Notes: a model not told the origin generated them from the sequence alone. Counted from the first letter of the stretch, positions 18,000 to 28,358 are shown. The stretch is 64,000 nt of DNA from Leisingera coralii (GCF_049056525.1 NZ_JBHUPT010000014.1:1-64000); one strand, 5' to 3'. Numbers and translations are program-made.

Positions 18000-18770
18000 A
18001 TGACCACAGAAAAGCCGTTTGGGGTGCCGGAACTGCGGCCCGCTGCCATGCCCATGCTGATTGAGGCGCTGCGCCGGGGATGGAGCGACTTCCGGGCCAA
18101 GCCGCTGTACGGGCTGTTCTTTGCCGGCTTCTATGTGCTGGCGGGCTGGGCAATGGCCTGGATCACCATGCAAACCGGCACTACCTACTGGCTGGTTCTG
18201 GCAGCAATCGGGTTCCCGCTGATCGGCCCCTTCGCCGCGGTGGGGCTGTACGAGGTGTCGCACAGGCTGGAGCAGGGGCAGCCGATTGCCTTTGGCGGCA
18301 TCCTCGGAGTGGTGCTGCAGCAAAGCCGCCGCCAGCTGCCCTCGATTTGCGCCATCATCATCGTGGTGTTCCTGTTCTGGTTTTTCCTCGGCCACATGAT
18401 CTTTGCCCTGTTCATGGGGCATGCGACGATGACCAATATTTCCAGCTCCGCCGAGGTGTTCCTGACGGCCAACGGTCTGACGATGCTGGCAGTCGGCACT
18501 GCTGTAGGGGCACTGTTTGCGCTGCTGCTTTACATGATCACGGTGATTTCCCTGCCGCTGCTGCTGGACCGGGAAGTGGACTTTGTCACCGCGATGATCG
18601 CCAGCTTCCAGTATGTGCAGCAGAACTTCATGGTGATGATGATCTGGGCCGCGCTGATTGCCGCCGCCACCTTTGCGGCGCTGCTGCCCTGGTTCCTGGG
18701 ATTGTTCCTGGTGCTGCCGCTGCTGGGTCACGCCACCTGGCACATCTACCGCCAAGCTGCCGCGCAATAG
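18000..18770 (+). CDS. DUF2189 family integral membrane protein
   Basis: 256-residue polytopic inner-membrane protein with about six hydrophobic spans, for example LYGLFFAGFYVLAGWAMAW, AIIIVVFLFWFFLGHMIFAL and FLGLFLVLPLLGHATWHIY. The pattern GWSDFRAKPLYGLFFA near the N-terminus and the GHATWHIYR ending are typical of the DUF2189 family, whose function is unknown. GGGAGGAC precedes the ATG. It converges with the XRE regulator gene, two bases separating the stops. Confidence 0.85.
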   Translation: MTTEKPFGVPELRPAAMPMLIEALRRGWSDFRAKPLYGLFFAGFYVLAGWAMAWITMQTGTTYWLVLAAIGFPLIGPFAAVGLYEVSHRLEQGQPIAFGGILGVVLQQSRRQLPSICAIIIVVFLFWFFLGHMIFALFMGHATMTNISSSAEVFLTANGLTMLAVGTAVGALFALLLYMITVISLPLLLDREVDFVTAMIASFQYVQQNFMVMMIWAALIAAATFAALLPWFLGLFLVLPLLGHATWHIYRQAAAQ

Positions 18771-18772
18771 CG

Positions 18773-19570
18773 TCAGCGGAAGGGCTGGCCGGTGTGCAGC
18801 AGACGGCGGTGGAAAGGCAGCAGGTCTGCCTCGTCAGCAAAGCCAGCACTGCGCGCAGCGGCCAGAACCTGTCCGGTTTCGCGGCCCAGGTGTTCGTAAA
18901 CCATCCGCGTCACCCGCTCGCCGGTCGGGCTCTCGCGCACGGTGCGGGCGACGTAGCCGGACCAGTAATTGTTCTCCAGTGAGGCTTCGCGGGCCAGGTA
19001 GTTGAAGGAATAGGTCATCGCTCTGCGCCGCGCGATGACAAAGGCGACGCCGTCCTCGTGGCCGCTGACATAGCCGCGGAACTCGCGCACCGCCGGGGTG
19101 GCCGGCAGCCCCTGGCTGTACATCGCCTCCTTGGCCTCAAAACCCTTGATGTAGGTCACGCCCGCGTCCCGGAACACATAGACCAGGCCAATTACGAATT
19201 TGTCGTCATTGATGAAGCTGCGGCGGGTAAAACGGTAAAACCCGGACGGGAAAAACTCCTCGCTCAGCCGCTGCACGCCTAGGCCAAGGAAATCCGCCAG
19301 AAACGCGCCATTTATCACCTGGCCGGCTTTGGAGAGCTTTTCCACCGGATCCAGAAGAATACGGGCATCGACATCAAAGAAGCGGCAGATACGGTCCAGC
19401 ACATCCGGCCGCGGAAAGCTCTCGCCTGACAGGTAACGGTTGAATTGTGTGCGGTTGATGCCAAGCTGGCGGGACAGTTCGGAAACTGACGGGTATTGCC
19501 GCGACAATTGACGCAAATTGGCGCCGAACATGTTTCTCAAATCAGCTGGCGAGCGGTTCTGACTGTTCAT
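18773..19570 (-). CDS. XRE-family helix-turn-helix transcriptional regulator
   Basis: 265-residue protein with an N-terminal HTH_3 domain (about 12-70, YPSVSELSRQLGINRTQFNRYLSGESFPRPDVLDRI). The rest is an unassigned domain with mixed beta character (SGFYRFTRRSFINDDKFVIG, RRRAMTYSFNYLAREASL) that may sense a ligand. AGGGTC precedes the ATG at 19570. It is transcribed away from the small conserved gene at 19807. Target genes are unknown; self-regulation from the intergenic region is plausible. Confidence 0.85.
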   Translation of the reverse strand: MNSQNRSPADLRNMFGANLRQLSRQYPSVSELSRQLGINRTQFNRYLSGESFPRPDVLDRICRFFDVDARILLDPVEKLSKAGQVINGAFLADFLGLGVQRLSEEFFPSGFYRFTRRSFINDDKFVIGLVYVFRDAGVTYIKGFEAKEAMYSQGLPATPAVREFRGYVSGHEDGVAFVIARRRAMTYSFNYLAREASLENNYWSGYVARTVRESPTGERVTRMVYEHLGRETGQVLAAARSAGFADEADLLPFHRRLLHTGQPFR

Positions 19571-19806
19571 TTTTGACCCTGACGGTTCGAATTTTGGCGA
19601 TGCTTTTGCGGTGCTTCCAGGCTGAACGTGCCAGACTCCGCCTGTGAGGCGTAAGTGGCCGCCTCCCTTTGGCGTCATGGCTGGTGCTATTCCACGTCAG
19701 CAGGCTAGTCGAGCCGACACAAAATGCAATAGGCCAGTGCGGATTTTATCATGTTGGCGTCACCTCAATTGTTTCAAAATCAAAATGCGGCAATGCGAGG
19801 ACTGGT

Positions 19807-20163
19807 ATGATTGGAGTCGTTTTGTGGCGGGATGAAACCCTGACTAAAGCCGTAATCTGGTGTGAAGATCAGGGGGATCTTGCTTTTTATGCAAATGAAG
19901 GTGGGGCAGAGTTTCGGGAATTCAATCCAGGGGATTGGGTTGAATTCGATCTGACCATAAGCGGAAATATCAGGATTGCCGAAAACCTTTCGGTCCTGAT
20001 CGAACAAGGCAGCCCGGACCTGGCGGACCGGCTGTCAGCAGCAGAGGTTTGCGGGCCGGAAGCCGGCGCAGCGGAACAGAGCGGCGGCACCGTTGTTCCC
20101 TTTCCGCTGCGAGCAGCAAAAAAGCGGGGCGTTTCCGCACCGCGTCAGGCCAGCCAAGGCTGA
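19807..20163 (+). CDS. Conserved small protein of unknown function
   Basis: 118-residue soluble protein. The first 70 residues (MIGVVLWRDETLTKAVIWCEDQ, then GDLAFY) form a compact, probably all-beta unit like that seen in many Rhodobacteraceae proteins of unknown function; an OB-like fold is possible. The tail is Ala- and Lys-rich and likely disordered. GAGG lies six bases before the ATG, and the upstream 200 bases are AT-rich, as expected for a promoter. A longer frame from 19669 has no ribosome site. No function is assigned. Confidence 0.7.
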   Translation: MIGVVLWRDETLTKAVIWCEDQGDLAFYANEGGAEFREFNPGDWVEFDLTISGNIRIAENLSVLIEQGSPDLADRLSAAEVCGPEAGAAEQSGGTVVPFPLRAAKKRGVSAPRQASQG

Positions 20164-20194
20164 GAACCGGCCTGTTTCCAGGCCGGCAGCAGGT

Positions 20195-20755
20195 TCAGTT
20201 TCCGCGCAGCAGCGCGGCAACGCCGGTACGGGCAATCTCGGCCAGGCCAAGCGGGCGCATCAGCTCCGCAAACGCGTCGATCTTGTCCGGCGCGCCAGTG
20301 ATTTCAAAAACAAAGCTGTTCAGCGTGCTGTCGACCACATTGGCGCGGAAGATATCCGCAAGCCGCAGCGCCTCGACCCGCTTGTCGCCTTCGCCCGACA
20401 CCTTCAGGATCGCCAGTTCCCGCTCCACCGCGACACCTTCGACGGTCAGGTCGTGCACGTCGCGCACCGAAACAATGCGGCCCAGCTGCGCCTTGATCTG
20501 CTCGATCACCTGCGGGGTGCCGGTGGTGACGATGGTGATGCGGCTTAGGTGCCCGGTATGGTCGACCTCGGCCACGGTCAGGCTTTCAATGTTGTAGCCG
20601 CGGCCCGAAAACAGGCCGATGACGCGGGCCAGAACCCCCGGTTCGTTTTCCACCAGCACCGCAATGGTGTGGCGCTCCTGCACGTCCGAAAATGTCGGGC
20701 GCAAGTTGTAGGCGGAATGGCGGGTGGAGCCTTTTTTGATATGCAGGGCAGACAT
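20195..20755 (-). CDS. ilvN: Acetolactate synthase small (regulatory) subunit
   Basis: 186-residue regulatory subunit of acetohydroxyacid synthase, which makes the first intermediate of valine, isoleucine and leucine synthesis. An N-terminal ACT domain (about 28-100, HTIAVLVENEPGVLARVIGLFSGRGYNIESL) binds valine for feedback inhibition; the C-terminal domain (about 105-180) activates the large subunit. AAGGA is nine bases before the ATG. It lies downstream of ilvB in the same operon, separated by 89 bases that contain two tandem hairpins. Also named ilvH. Confidence 0.96.
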   Translation of the reverse strand: MSALHIKKGSTRHSAYNLRPTFSDVQERHTIAVLVENEPGVLARVIGLFSGRGYNIESLTVAEVDHTGHLSRITIVTTGTPQVIEQIKAQLGRIVSVRDVHDLTVEGVAVERELAILKVSGEGDKRVEALRLADIFRANVVDSTLNSFVFEITGAPDKIDAFAELMRPLGLAEIARTGVAALLRGN

Positions 20756-20780
20756 CAGTCGCCGTCCTTTCGTTTGTCGC

Positions 20781-20830
20781 TGCCAAAAGTTTTCAGAAAA
20801 CTTTTGGCAAAATTCTTCATAAGAATTTTG
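20781..20830. repeat. Two adjacent perfect hairpins between ilvB and ilvN
   Basis: TGCCAAAAGTTTTC (20781-20794) is the exact inverse of GAAAACTTTTGGCA (20796-20809). CAAAATTCTT (20808-20817), CAT, AAGAATTTTG (20821-20830) is a second perfect stem overlapping the first by two bases. They lie inside the operon and may stabilise or terminate part of the ilvB message. Confidence 0.8.
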
Positions 20831-20844
20831 CGGCCCGGCCGCGG

Positions 20845-22596
<1,752 letters not shown>

Positions 22597-22635
22597 CTGC
22601 TTTTTGCTCCAATTGGCGGCATCGTCATTACGCAT

Positions 22636-22665
22636 AAAAAAAGCCCCCGATTTCAAGTCGGAGGC
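22636..22665 (-). terminator. Attenuator terminator in the ilvB leader
   Basis: Reading leftward, GCCTCCGA (22665-22658), loop of seven, TCGGGGGC (22650-22643) and seven consecutive U (22642-22636). A strong intrinsic terminator lying between the leader peptide and ilvB, 40 bases before the ilvB start. Confidence 0.9.
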
Positions 22666-22706
22666 GCATGGGTTCGATTATGGTCAACCGTCACCGGCCC
22701 ATGCGC
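22664..22706 (-). promoter_or_regulatory. Antiterminator stem of the ilvB attenuator
   Basis: GCGCATGGG at the 3' end of the leader peptide frame (22706-22698) is exactly complementary to CCCATGCGC (22672-22664). The second arm runs into the 5' arm of the terminator, so the two structures compete. Confidence 0.8.
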
Positions 22707-22738
22707 TTGGTTCCTACGATTACGACTAGGGTGGTCAC
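22691..22738 (-). CDS. ilv leader peptide (attenuation)
   Basis: A 15-codon frame starting GTG and ending TGA encodes MTTLVVIVGTKRMGR. Five consecutive codons are Leu-Val-Val-Ile-Val, the products of the pathway. GAGGAG lies nine bases upstream. Stalling at those codons when branched-chain aminoacyl-tRNA is short would leave 22706-22698 free to form the antiterminator. A ribosome reaching the stop at 22691 would cover that arm and let the terminator at 22636 form. Leader-peptide attenuation of ilv operons is established in enterobacteria and predicted by comparative genomics in other proteobacteria; its operation here is inference. Confidence 0.88.
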   Translation of the reverse strand: MTTLVVIVGTKRMGR

Positions 22739-23001
22739 GTCCACAGGCTCCTCATTGCGTTGCAGCGGACATTATGGGCGCTGGACAGGGGCGTCAACCG
22801 GCAAACGTGTCAAAAAGGTCCTGCGCGGGGACATTTTCTTGCTCGCGACCCCGGGTGCAGCGAAATTTCCGCGAAACTGCCCGGTCACAGAGTTGCGAAA
22901 TCGTTCAAAACCGGCACGCCCGTGTCCCGATTGTGCCAGATCAGCGCCCCCGCAGCAGGCAAGCTCAACCTAAGAATGAGATTACAGGGAAGGAAGCAAA
23001 C

Positions 23002-23853
23002 ATGGTTCAACTCTCCGATCTGGTGGATCTCGGGCGGTATCCGATCGACCGGCCCGGCTCCAGCGCCTATGACCGGCTGATCGCGGATCTGCAGCGCGAC
23101 CTTGAAACCGACGGCTGCGCGGTGCTGCCCGGCTTCGTGCATGAGGCAGGCATAGCCAGGCTGGTGGCCGAGGCCGATGCGGTGGCGGGCAGCGGCCACA
23201 AGTCCTTCAGCCGGACCAATGCCTATTTCTCCAAGGATGACAGCACCTTGCCGGAGACCCACCCGGTGCGGCAGTTCTACGACCGCTCCAACGCCTTTAT
23301 CCCGGCCGACAACTTTGGCGCGGACAGCCCGCTGCGGGCGATCTACGAATTTCCCGGCTTCATGCCCTTTGTCCGCGAGGCGCTAGGTGAGCCGGAGGAC
23401 CGGTTCTTCCGCTATGACGATCCGCTGGCCGATGTGATCATCAACATGGTCGAGGCGGGGCAGGGCTTCCCCTGGCATTTCGACACCAACAATTACACCG
23501 TGACGCTGGCGATTCAGAACGGTGAGGGCGGCGGCGAGTTTGAGTATGCGCCGATGCTGCGCACCCCGGCGGATGAAAATTACGATGGCGTCGCGAGGGT
23601 GCTGGCGGGCGGCTCGCCGCTGGTGCGCAAGCTGGTGCTGCAGCCCGGCGATCTGCAGATCTTCCGGGGCCGCTACTCCCTTCACCGCGTCGCTCCGGTC
23701 GAAGGTCCGCGTAAGCGCTATGTCGGCATCTTCTCCTTTGTCGAGCAGGAGGGCATGTGCGGCGGGGTGGAGCGCACCCGGCAGCTCTATGGCCGGGTGC
23801 TGCCGCGCCACTATGAGCGCGAAGGGCTGCGTGCCGACGCGCTGCGGGATTGA
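23002..23853 (+). CDS. 2-oxoglutarate/Fe(II) oxygenase, HalD/BesD-like family
   Basis: 283-residue non-heme iron oxygenase. The facial triad is visible as H159-F-D161 in PWHFDTNNYTV and H229 in GRYSLHRVAPV; the following arginine-rich segment (EGPRKRYVG) can bind 2-oxoglutarate. The segments GGEFEYAPMLR, DENYDGV and PGDLQIFRGRYS resemble the family that includes amino-acid radical halogenases. Those lack the Asp (His-X-Gly), while this protein keeps it, so hydroxylation is expected rather than chlorination. AAGGAAG precedes the ATG. It diverges from the ilv operon. A free amino acid is a plausible substrate but is not proven. Confidence 0.8.
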   Translation: MVQLSDLVDLGRYPIDRPGSSAYDRLIADLQRDLETDGCAVLPGFVHEAGIARLVAEADAVAGSGHKSFSRTNAYFSKDDSTLPETHPVRQFYDRSNAFIPADNFGADSPLRAIYEFPGFMPFVREALGEPEDRFFRYDDPLADVIINMVEAGQGFPWHFDTNNYTVTLAIQNGEGGGEFEYAPMLRTPADENYDGVARVLAGGSPLVRKLVLQPGDLQIFRGRYSLHRVAPVEGPRKRYVGIFSFVEQEGMCGGVERTRQLYGRVLPRHYEREGLRADALRD

Positions 23854-23903
23854 CCAAAGGGGCGCCGGGGGCTGGACCTGCCGCGGGGGATCGCGATACT
23901 CGT

Positions 23904-24932
23904 ATGCAGTTTTTTGCAGGGAAGCCTCCGGTGCCCAAAGTCATAATCCATTTGCGCAAGAAGCATTTAGATCAAGACCTCTCGCGCAGCTTCCTGCAGC
24001 TTTATGGTGCTATCCGGAAAATGCTGGCAGCTGAAGGGATCGGTTGTGAGGTCCGGGCTATGGATCCCGGCATCAAGATCAGCACGCGGCATGTTCCCGG
24101 CGGCCGCTTCGAAGACGGCAATCTGCACATTCTGGATGACCGCCACGTGCAAATGCCCAATGTGCTGAACGCAGCCTTCGCGTATCTTGAAGGCTTCTGG
24201 CACCTGGCCCCGGAAGGAACCCGCGAGTTCAGCCCGATCGGAGCCAGGGAGTTCCGGGAGAACATGATCCCGTACCAATACGCCAAGCGGTTCTACGGGC
24301 GGCTGCAACGGACATTGAAGGACGCCCGCCGGACCCGTTACAGCGCCCCAAGGGAGCGGCAGGACATTCCGCAAGGGTGTATTTCCCTATTCTTCCAAGG
24401 CTCTTACCCGTTCAAGGCCGGGGCAACGGAGTTTACCGATATCACCATGCTGCAGGATGTGCTGGAGGGCGCGGGCGGCCGGACCGTGCTGGTCAAGCTG
24501 CATCCCAAGCTGGCGGATATCGGAACCATGGCGGAGCTGGCGGAGATTGCGGCCGGGGACAGGCGGGTGATGATTTCCGGCGCCAACATCCACGACATTC
24601 TCGCCGCCAGCTGCGCCACGGTTTCGATCAACTCCTCCTCGGCGGTCGAAGGGTTTCTGCACCGCACGCCGGCCATTCTTTATGGCAAGTCCGACTTTCA
24701 CCACATGGCGCAAACCGTCACCGGGCCGGGTCAGTTTGCCGAGGCGCTGCAGCGCGCGCTGGCCCGCACCGGCGGTTATGCGCAGTTCATGACCTGGTAC
24801 TTCCGGAACAATTGCCTCGAAATCGGCGCAGCGGGCCTGGAGCAAAGGATCTGGGAGATTTTTTCCCGGGCAGGATTCCCGAGGGAGCGGTTTACGGCCG
24901 GGCAGACGCCGGGCCGGCTGGCGGGTCAATAG
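23904..24932 (+). CDS. Capsule-type (KpsC/KpsS-like) glycosyltransferase-like protein
   Basis: 342-residue soluble protein. The C-terminal half carries VLVKLHPKLADIG and ATVSINSSSAVEGFLHRTPAILYG. This helix-strand pattern is seen at the nucleotide-sugar site of capsule polysaccharide (Kdo) transferases and related proteins. The N-terminal half (IIHLRKKHLDQDLSRSFLQLYGA) is unassigned. The start at 23904 lacks a clear ribosome site; a TTG at 23850 that overlaps the upstream oxygenase stop is the alternative and would imply coupling. No other capsule genes are nearby, so the acceptor is unknown. Family assignment is tentative. Confidence 0.65.
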   Translation: MQFFAGKPPVPKVIIHLRKKHLDQDLSRSFLQLYGAIRKMLAAEGIGCEVRAMDPGIKISTRHVPGGRFEDGNLHILDDRHVQMPNVLNAAFAYLEGFWHLAPEGTREFSPIGAREFRENMIPYQYAKRFYGRLQRTLKDARRTRYSAPRERQDIPQGCISLFFQGSYPFKAGATEFTDITMLQDVLEGAGGRTVLVKLHPKLADIGTMAELAEIAAGDRRVMISGANIHDILAASCATVSINSSSAVEGFLHRTPAILYGKSDFHHMAQTVTGPGQFAEALQRALARTGGYAQFMTWYFRNNCLEIGAAGLEQRIWEIFSRAGFPRERFTAGQTPGRLAGQ

Positions 24933-25054
24933 GGCGGCAGGTCTTTGCTCTGACGCAATTCAGGACCTTGGCGCCCCGGCAGGTTTCTGGCAGCCTGTAA
25001 GGCAAAAGCCCTGCAGCAAGGGGCGGGCGGCAATCACCAGAACGGGCAGTCAGC

Positions 25055-26200
25055 ATGAACATCACACGGCGTCATTTCGGGTTCGGTCTCGCAGCCTTCG
25101 GGCTCACGGCCTGCAGCAGCACGGTGCCTTCCGGGGGCCGTTCCGGCGCCTCCGGCCTGCCCGCGGATCTGCGGCCTGTACCCAATGCGGGCTATGACCG
25201 GTGGGTGGCCGCCTTCCGCTCCCGCGCTGAAGCCAGGGGGATATCGCCGGCCACCCTGCGCGCCGCCTTCCGCGGGGCAGGGTATTTGCCAGGGGTTATC
25301 AAGCGCGACCGCAACCAGACCGAATTCAAGCGCTCGCTGGAGGATTACCTGTCCATCGCCGTTTCGGATGAGCGGCTGGCCAAGGGCCGTGCCGCCTTTG
25401 CCCGGCATGGCGCCACCTTGCGGGCGCTGGAGCGCACCTATGGCGTCGATGCGGAAATCATCTGCGCCATCTGGGGGCTGGAGAGCTTCTTTGGCGAGCG
25501 CCGCGGCGACGTGCCGGTGATCTCTGCCACTTCGACGCTGGCCTATGACGGGCGGCGCGGGGCGTTCTTTGAAAAGCAGCTGCTGGCTGCGCTTCGGATC
25601 CTGCAGAACGGTGACATCACGCCCGCCCGGATGACCGGCAGCTGGGCAGGCGCCATGGGGCATACCCAGTTCATCCCGACCTCCTATCAGGCCTTTGCCG
25701 TGGATTTCACCGGCGACGGGAGGCGCGATATCTGGTCGGAGGACCCGAGCGACGCGCTGGCCTCTACCGCCGCCTATCTGCAGCGCAACGGCTGGACTCG
25801 CGGGCTGAAGTGGGGCGGAGAGGCCGGGGCTCCCGGCACCCCGGCAGGCCGTATCATCCAGCCGCAGGCGGGCGGGCCGAAGTTTGCGGTGACCGGAAAT
25901 TTCAATGCCATCAAACGCTACAATAACTCGGATGCTTACGCGATCGGGGTGGGTCATCTGGCCGACCGCATCGCCGGCGGGGGCCCGCTGCGCACCAGCT
26001 TCCCGCCGGACCAGTTCGGGCTGACCAAGGACGACCGCATCCTGCTGCAGAAACGCCTGACCGCCAAAGGCTTCGATACCGGCGGTGCCGACGGGGTGCT
26101 GGGGCCGAAAAGCCGCCAGGCAATCAGCGGCTACCAGTCCAGCCGCGGCTTGCCCGCAACCGGGGAGCCGTCACAGGCGCTGCTGGCCAGTTTGAAATAG
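25055..26200 (+). CDS. Lytic murein transglycosylase (MltB family), lipoprotein
   Basis: 381-residue protein. A Tat-like start (TRRHFGFG) leads to the lipobox LTAC with C20 as the lipidated cysteine. The SLT_2 domain (about 45-300) has the catalytic glutamate E143 in WGLESFFGERRGD and the family segments AGAMGHTQFIPTSY and NDAYAIGVGHLADRI-like text near 290. A C-terminal peptidoglycan-binding domain (about 318-378, RILLQKRLTAKGFDTGGADGV) anchors it to the wall. It should cleave glycan strands to 1,6-anhydro ends. Single gene convergent with the response regulator. Confidence 0.93.
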   Translation: MNITRRHFGFGLAAFGLTACSSTVPSGGRSGASGLPADLRPVPNAGYDRWVAAFRSRAEARGISPATLRAAFRGAGYLPGVIKRDRNQTEFKRSLEDYLSIAVSDERLAKGRAAFARHGATLRALERTYGVDAEIICAIWGLESFFGERRGDVPVISATSTLAYDGRRGAFFEKQLLAALRILQNGDITPARMTGSWAGAMGHTQFIPTSYQAFAVDFTGDGRRDIWSEDPSDALASTAAYLQRNGWTRGLKWGGEAGAPGTPAGRIIQPQAGGPKFAVTGNFNAIKRYNNSDAYAIGVGHLADRIAGGGPLRTSFPPDQFGLTKDDRILLQKRLTAKGFDTGGADGVLGPKSRQAISGYQSSRGLPATGEPSQALLASLK

Positions 26201-26224
26201 GGCCAGTCTAAGATCGGGGGAGGG

Positions 26225-26869
26225 TCAGAACCCGGCGCCGGTGCCTTGCAGCACCCCATGCTCCAGCGCATAGCGGGTCAGCCCGGCGGTGGAGGATATG
26301 CCCAGCTTGCGCTTGATGTTCTTGCGGTGCGTCTCGACGGTTCTGACCGAGATATCAAGCGCTTGGGCGACTTCCTTGTTGGATTTGCCCTGCGCCAGCT
26401 CCAAGAGGATGGTCTGCTCCCGCCCGGTCAGCGCCTCGCGGGTATCGTCACCCTTGGGTTTCAGGGATCCAGCTGCGCCTGTGCAGAGATAGGTCTGCCC
26501 CTCCATCACCGCGTCGATGGCCTGTTTGATCTCCTCGGTGGGGACGTCCTTCAGAACATAGCCCATCGCCCCGTGGCTGAGCGCGGTGGAGATATACTCG
26601 GCACTGTCATGCATCGACAGGATCAGGATGCGGGTGCCGGGGTGCTGCTCCAGGATGATCTCGGTGGCGCTGAGGCCGCCAAGCTTGGGCATGTTGAGGT
26701 CCATCAGCACCACGTCAGGCGCCAGGCGGCCCATCTGGTCGACCGCATCACGCCCGTCGGTCAGCGAGCCGACGACCTGAATATCGTCATAGCTTTCCAG
26801 GATCGACTGGATGCCTTCGGCCACCATCGGGTGGTCATCCACGATCAGAACCTTCACCGGATCAGCCAT
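26225..26869 (-). CDS. NarL/FixJ-type response regulator
   Basis: 214-residue regulator. The receiver domain has the acid pair D11-D12, the phospho-acceptor D57 in VVLMDLNMPK and the lysine in GYVLKDVPTEEI. The LuxR-type helix-turn-helix is at about 150-205 (LTGREQTILLELAQGKSNKEVAQAL). Start is one of two adjacent ATGs at 26872/26869 after GGGGGA. The gene lies 61 bases behind the histidine kinase and is surely its partner. Being divergent from the TRAP operon, it probably controls that transporter. Confidence 0.92.
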   Translation of the reverse strand: MADPVKVLIVDDHPMVAEGIQSILESYDDIQVVGSLTDGRDAVDQMGRLAPDVVLMDLNMPKLGGLSATEIILEQHPGTRILILSMHDSAEYISTALSHGAMGYVLKDVPTEEIKQAIDAVMEGQTYLCTGAAGSLKPKGDDTREALTGREQTILLELAQGKSNKEVAQALDISVRTVETHRKNIKRKLGISSTAGLTRYALEHGVLQGTGAGF

Positions 26870-26930
26870 CATTCCCCCAATGCAGCTTTCCATTGCCCGG
26901 GAGCCACGCACCTTGCCGTATCCTCCCTGG

Positions 26931-28358
26931 TCACGGCAGCTGTGCAGGCGTTCCCTCCTCGCCCGGCGGCAGCAGGTGGCTGAGAGGCAGGCTCGCCTCG
27001 ATCACCGTGCCGCTTTGGGTGCCCCGTGATGACAGAATGCGCAAGGTGCCGTCAAGCTGCTCGATCCGCTCCTGCATGTTTCTGAGGCCGATGCCGGGGC
27101 CGGTACGGGCATCACGTGGCGGCAGGCCGCGGCCATTGTCGGTGATCCGCATGGTGGCGCCCTTGGTGTGGCCGCGCAGGTCGATGCTGACCTTGGTGGC
27201 CTCCGCATGGCGTTCGATATTGGTCAGCGCCTCCTGGGCGATGCGGTAGAGGGCGATCTTGGAATCCTGGTCCAGCCGGTTGCGGAAGACCACGGTAGAG
27301 AATGCCGTTTCGATCCCCGTGCGGGCTGCGAAATCATCGGTCAGCGCCTTCAGCGCCGGGCCCAGCCCCAGGTCGTCCAGCACCCCTGGGCGCAGGTCGC
27401 GGCTGATCCGGCGCACTTCGGTGATGGCGGTCAGCAGGCTCTCCGTGCCTTTCTCCAGCGGCGCCACCGCGCCCACGCCATCGCCGCGGGTCAGGCGGCG
27501 GCGGGTGTTGTCCAGCGCATAGCGCACCCCCACCAGCAGCTGGCTGATCCCGTCATGCAACTCCCGCGCCACCCGGCCGCGCTCCTCCTCCTGGGCGTCG
27601 AACACCCGCTGGGTCAGTTCCTTGAGCTTGGCATCGGCCAGCCGCCGCTCGCGGATGTTCAGGAACATGCCGGAGGCAAAGACCAGCATCAGCGATATCA
27701 GGGTGATGGCACCAATATAAAGGAAGGTGCGCTGCACCCGCGCTTCCACCTCGGCACGTGAGGCGGCCACCGTGGCCAGCACGTCGTCGATGAATACGCC
27801 GGTGCCGATCGCCCACTGCCAGTCCTGCAGGCCCAGTACATAGGCGATCATCTGCGCCTCTTCCCCGGTCGAAGGCTTCTCCCAGGTGAAGCTGTGCCAG
27901 CCGGCCCCGTCGCGGGCCAGGCGGATGAACTCATCCACCACCGGCACGCCCGCGCTGTCGGTCAGCCCGGCCCAGTTGCGGTTGATGAATTCGGTCTGCC
28001 GCGGGCTGACCAGATTGGTGCCGTCGTAGTCATAGACGAAGAAGAAACCGTCCTTGCCGTAGATCATCGCGCTGAGGATCTGCGCCACCTGCTCCTTGGC
28101 CTCCGCATCATCCGGCGCCGCCAGACCATAGATATGGGCAAAGCCGTTGCGCGCCTGGGTCACGTAGTTGCGCAGCTCCGCCTTCTTGGCTTCCAGGAGC
28201 TGAACCTCCAGCGCCTGGATCTCGCGCTCGGCCAAGGCGCGCGACTGGTAGCCCACCAGAACCGCAATCGCGGTGCCCGCCACGATCAGCGGCAAGGTCA
28301 TCAGAAGCGACAGTTTCTGCGCGTAGGTGGGGCGCAAAAGTGTTTCGAATAGACGCAT
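26931..28358 (-). CDS. Sensor histidine kinase with extracytoplasmic Cache domain
   Basis: 475-residue kinase. Span 1 (about 16-37) is followed by a periplasmic single Cache sensor (about 40-195, with ILSAMIYGKDGFFFVYDYDG and WQWAIGTGVFIDDV), then span 2 (about 211-234), a HisKA_3 dimerisation helix with H268 in ARELHDGISQLLVG and a HATPase domain (DNGRGLPPRD, GIGLRNMQERIEQL). Single Cache domains next to TRAP genes usually sense small carboxylates. An ATG at 28400 is an alternative start. Partner regulator follows at once. Control of the divergent TRAP operon is inferred from position. Confidence 0.92.
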   Translation of the reverse strand: MRLFETLLRPTYAQKLSLLMTLPLIVAGTAIAVLVGYQSRALAEREIQALEVQLLEAKKAELRNYVTQARNGFAHIYGLAAPDDAEAKEQVAQILSAMIYGKDGFFFVYDYDGTNLVSPRQTEFINRNWAGLTDSAGVPVVDEFIRLARDGAGWHSFTWEKPSTGEEAQMIAYVLGLQDWQWAIGTGVFIDDVLATVAASRAEVEARVQRTFLYIGAITLISLMLVFASGMFLNIRERRLADAKLKELTQRVFDAQEEERGRVARELHDGISQLLVGVRYALDNTRRRLTRGDGVGAVAPLEKGTESLLTAITEVRRISRDLRPGVLDDLGLGPALKALTDDFAARTGIETAFSTVVFRNRLDQDSKIALYRIAQEALTNIERHAEATKVSIDLRGHTKGATMRITDNGRGLPPRDARTGPGIGLRNMQERIEQLDGTLRILSSRGTQSGTVIEASLPLSHLLPPGEEGTPAQLP

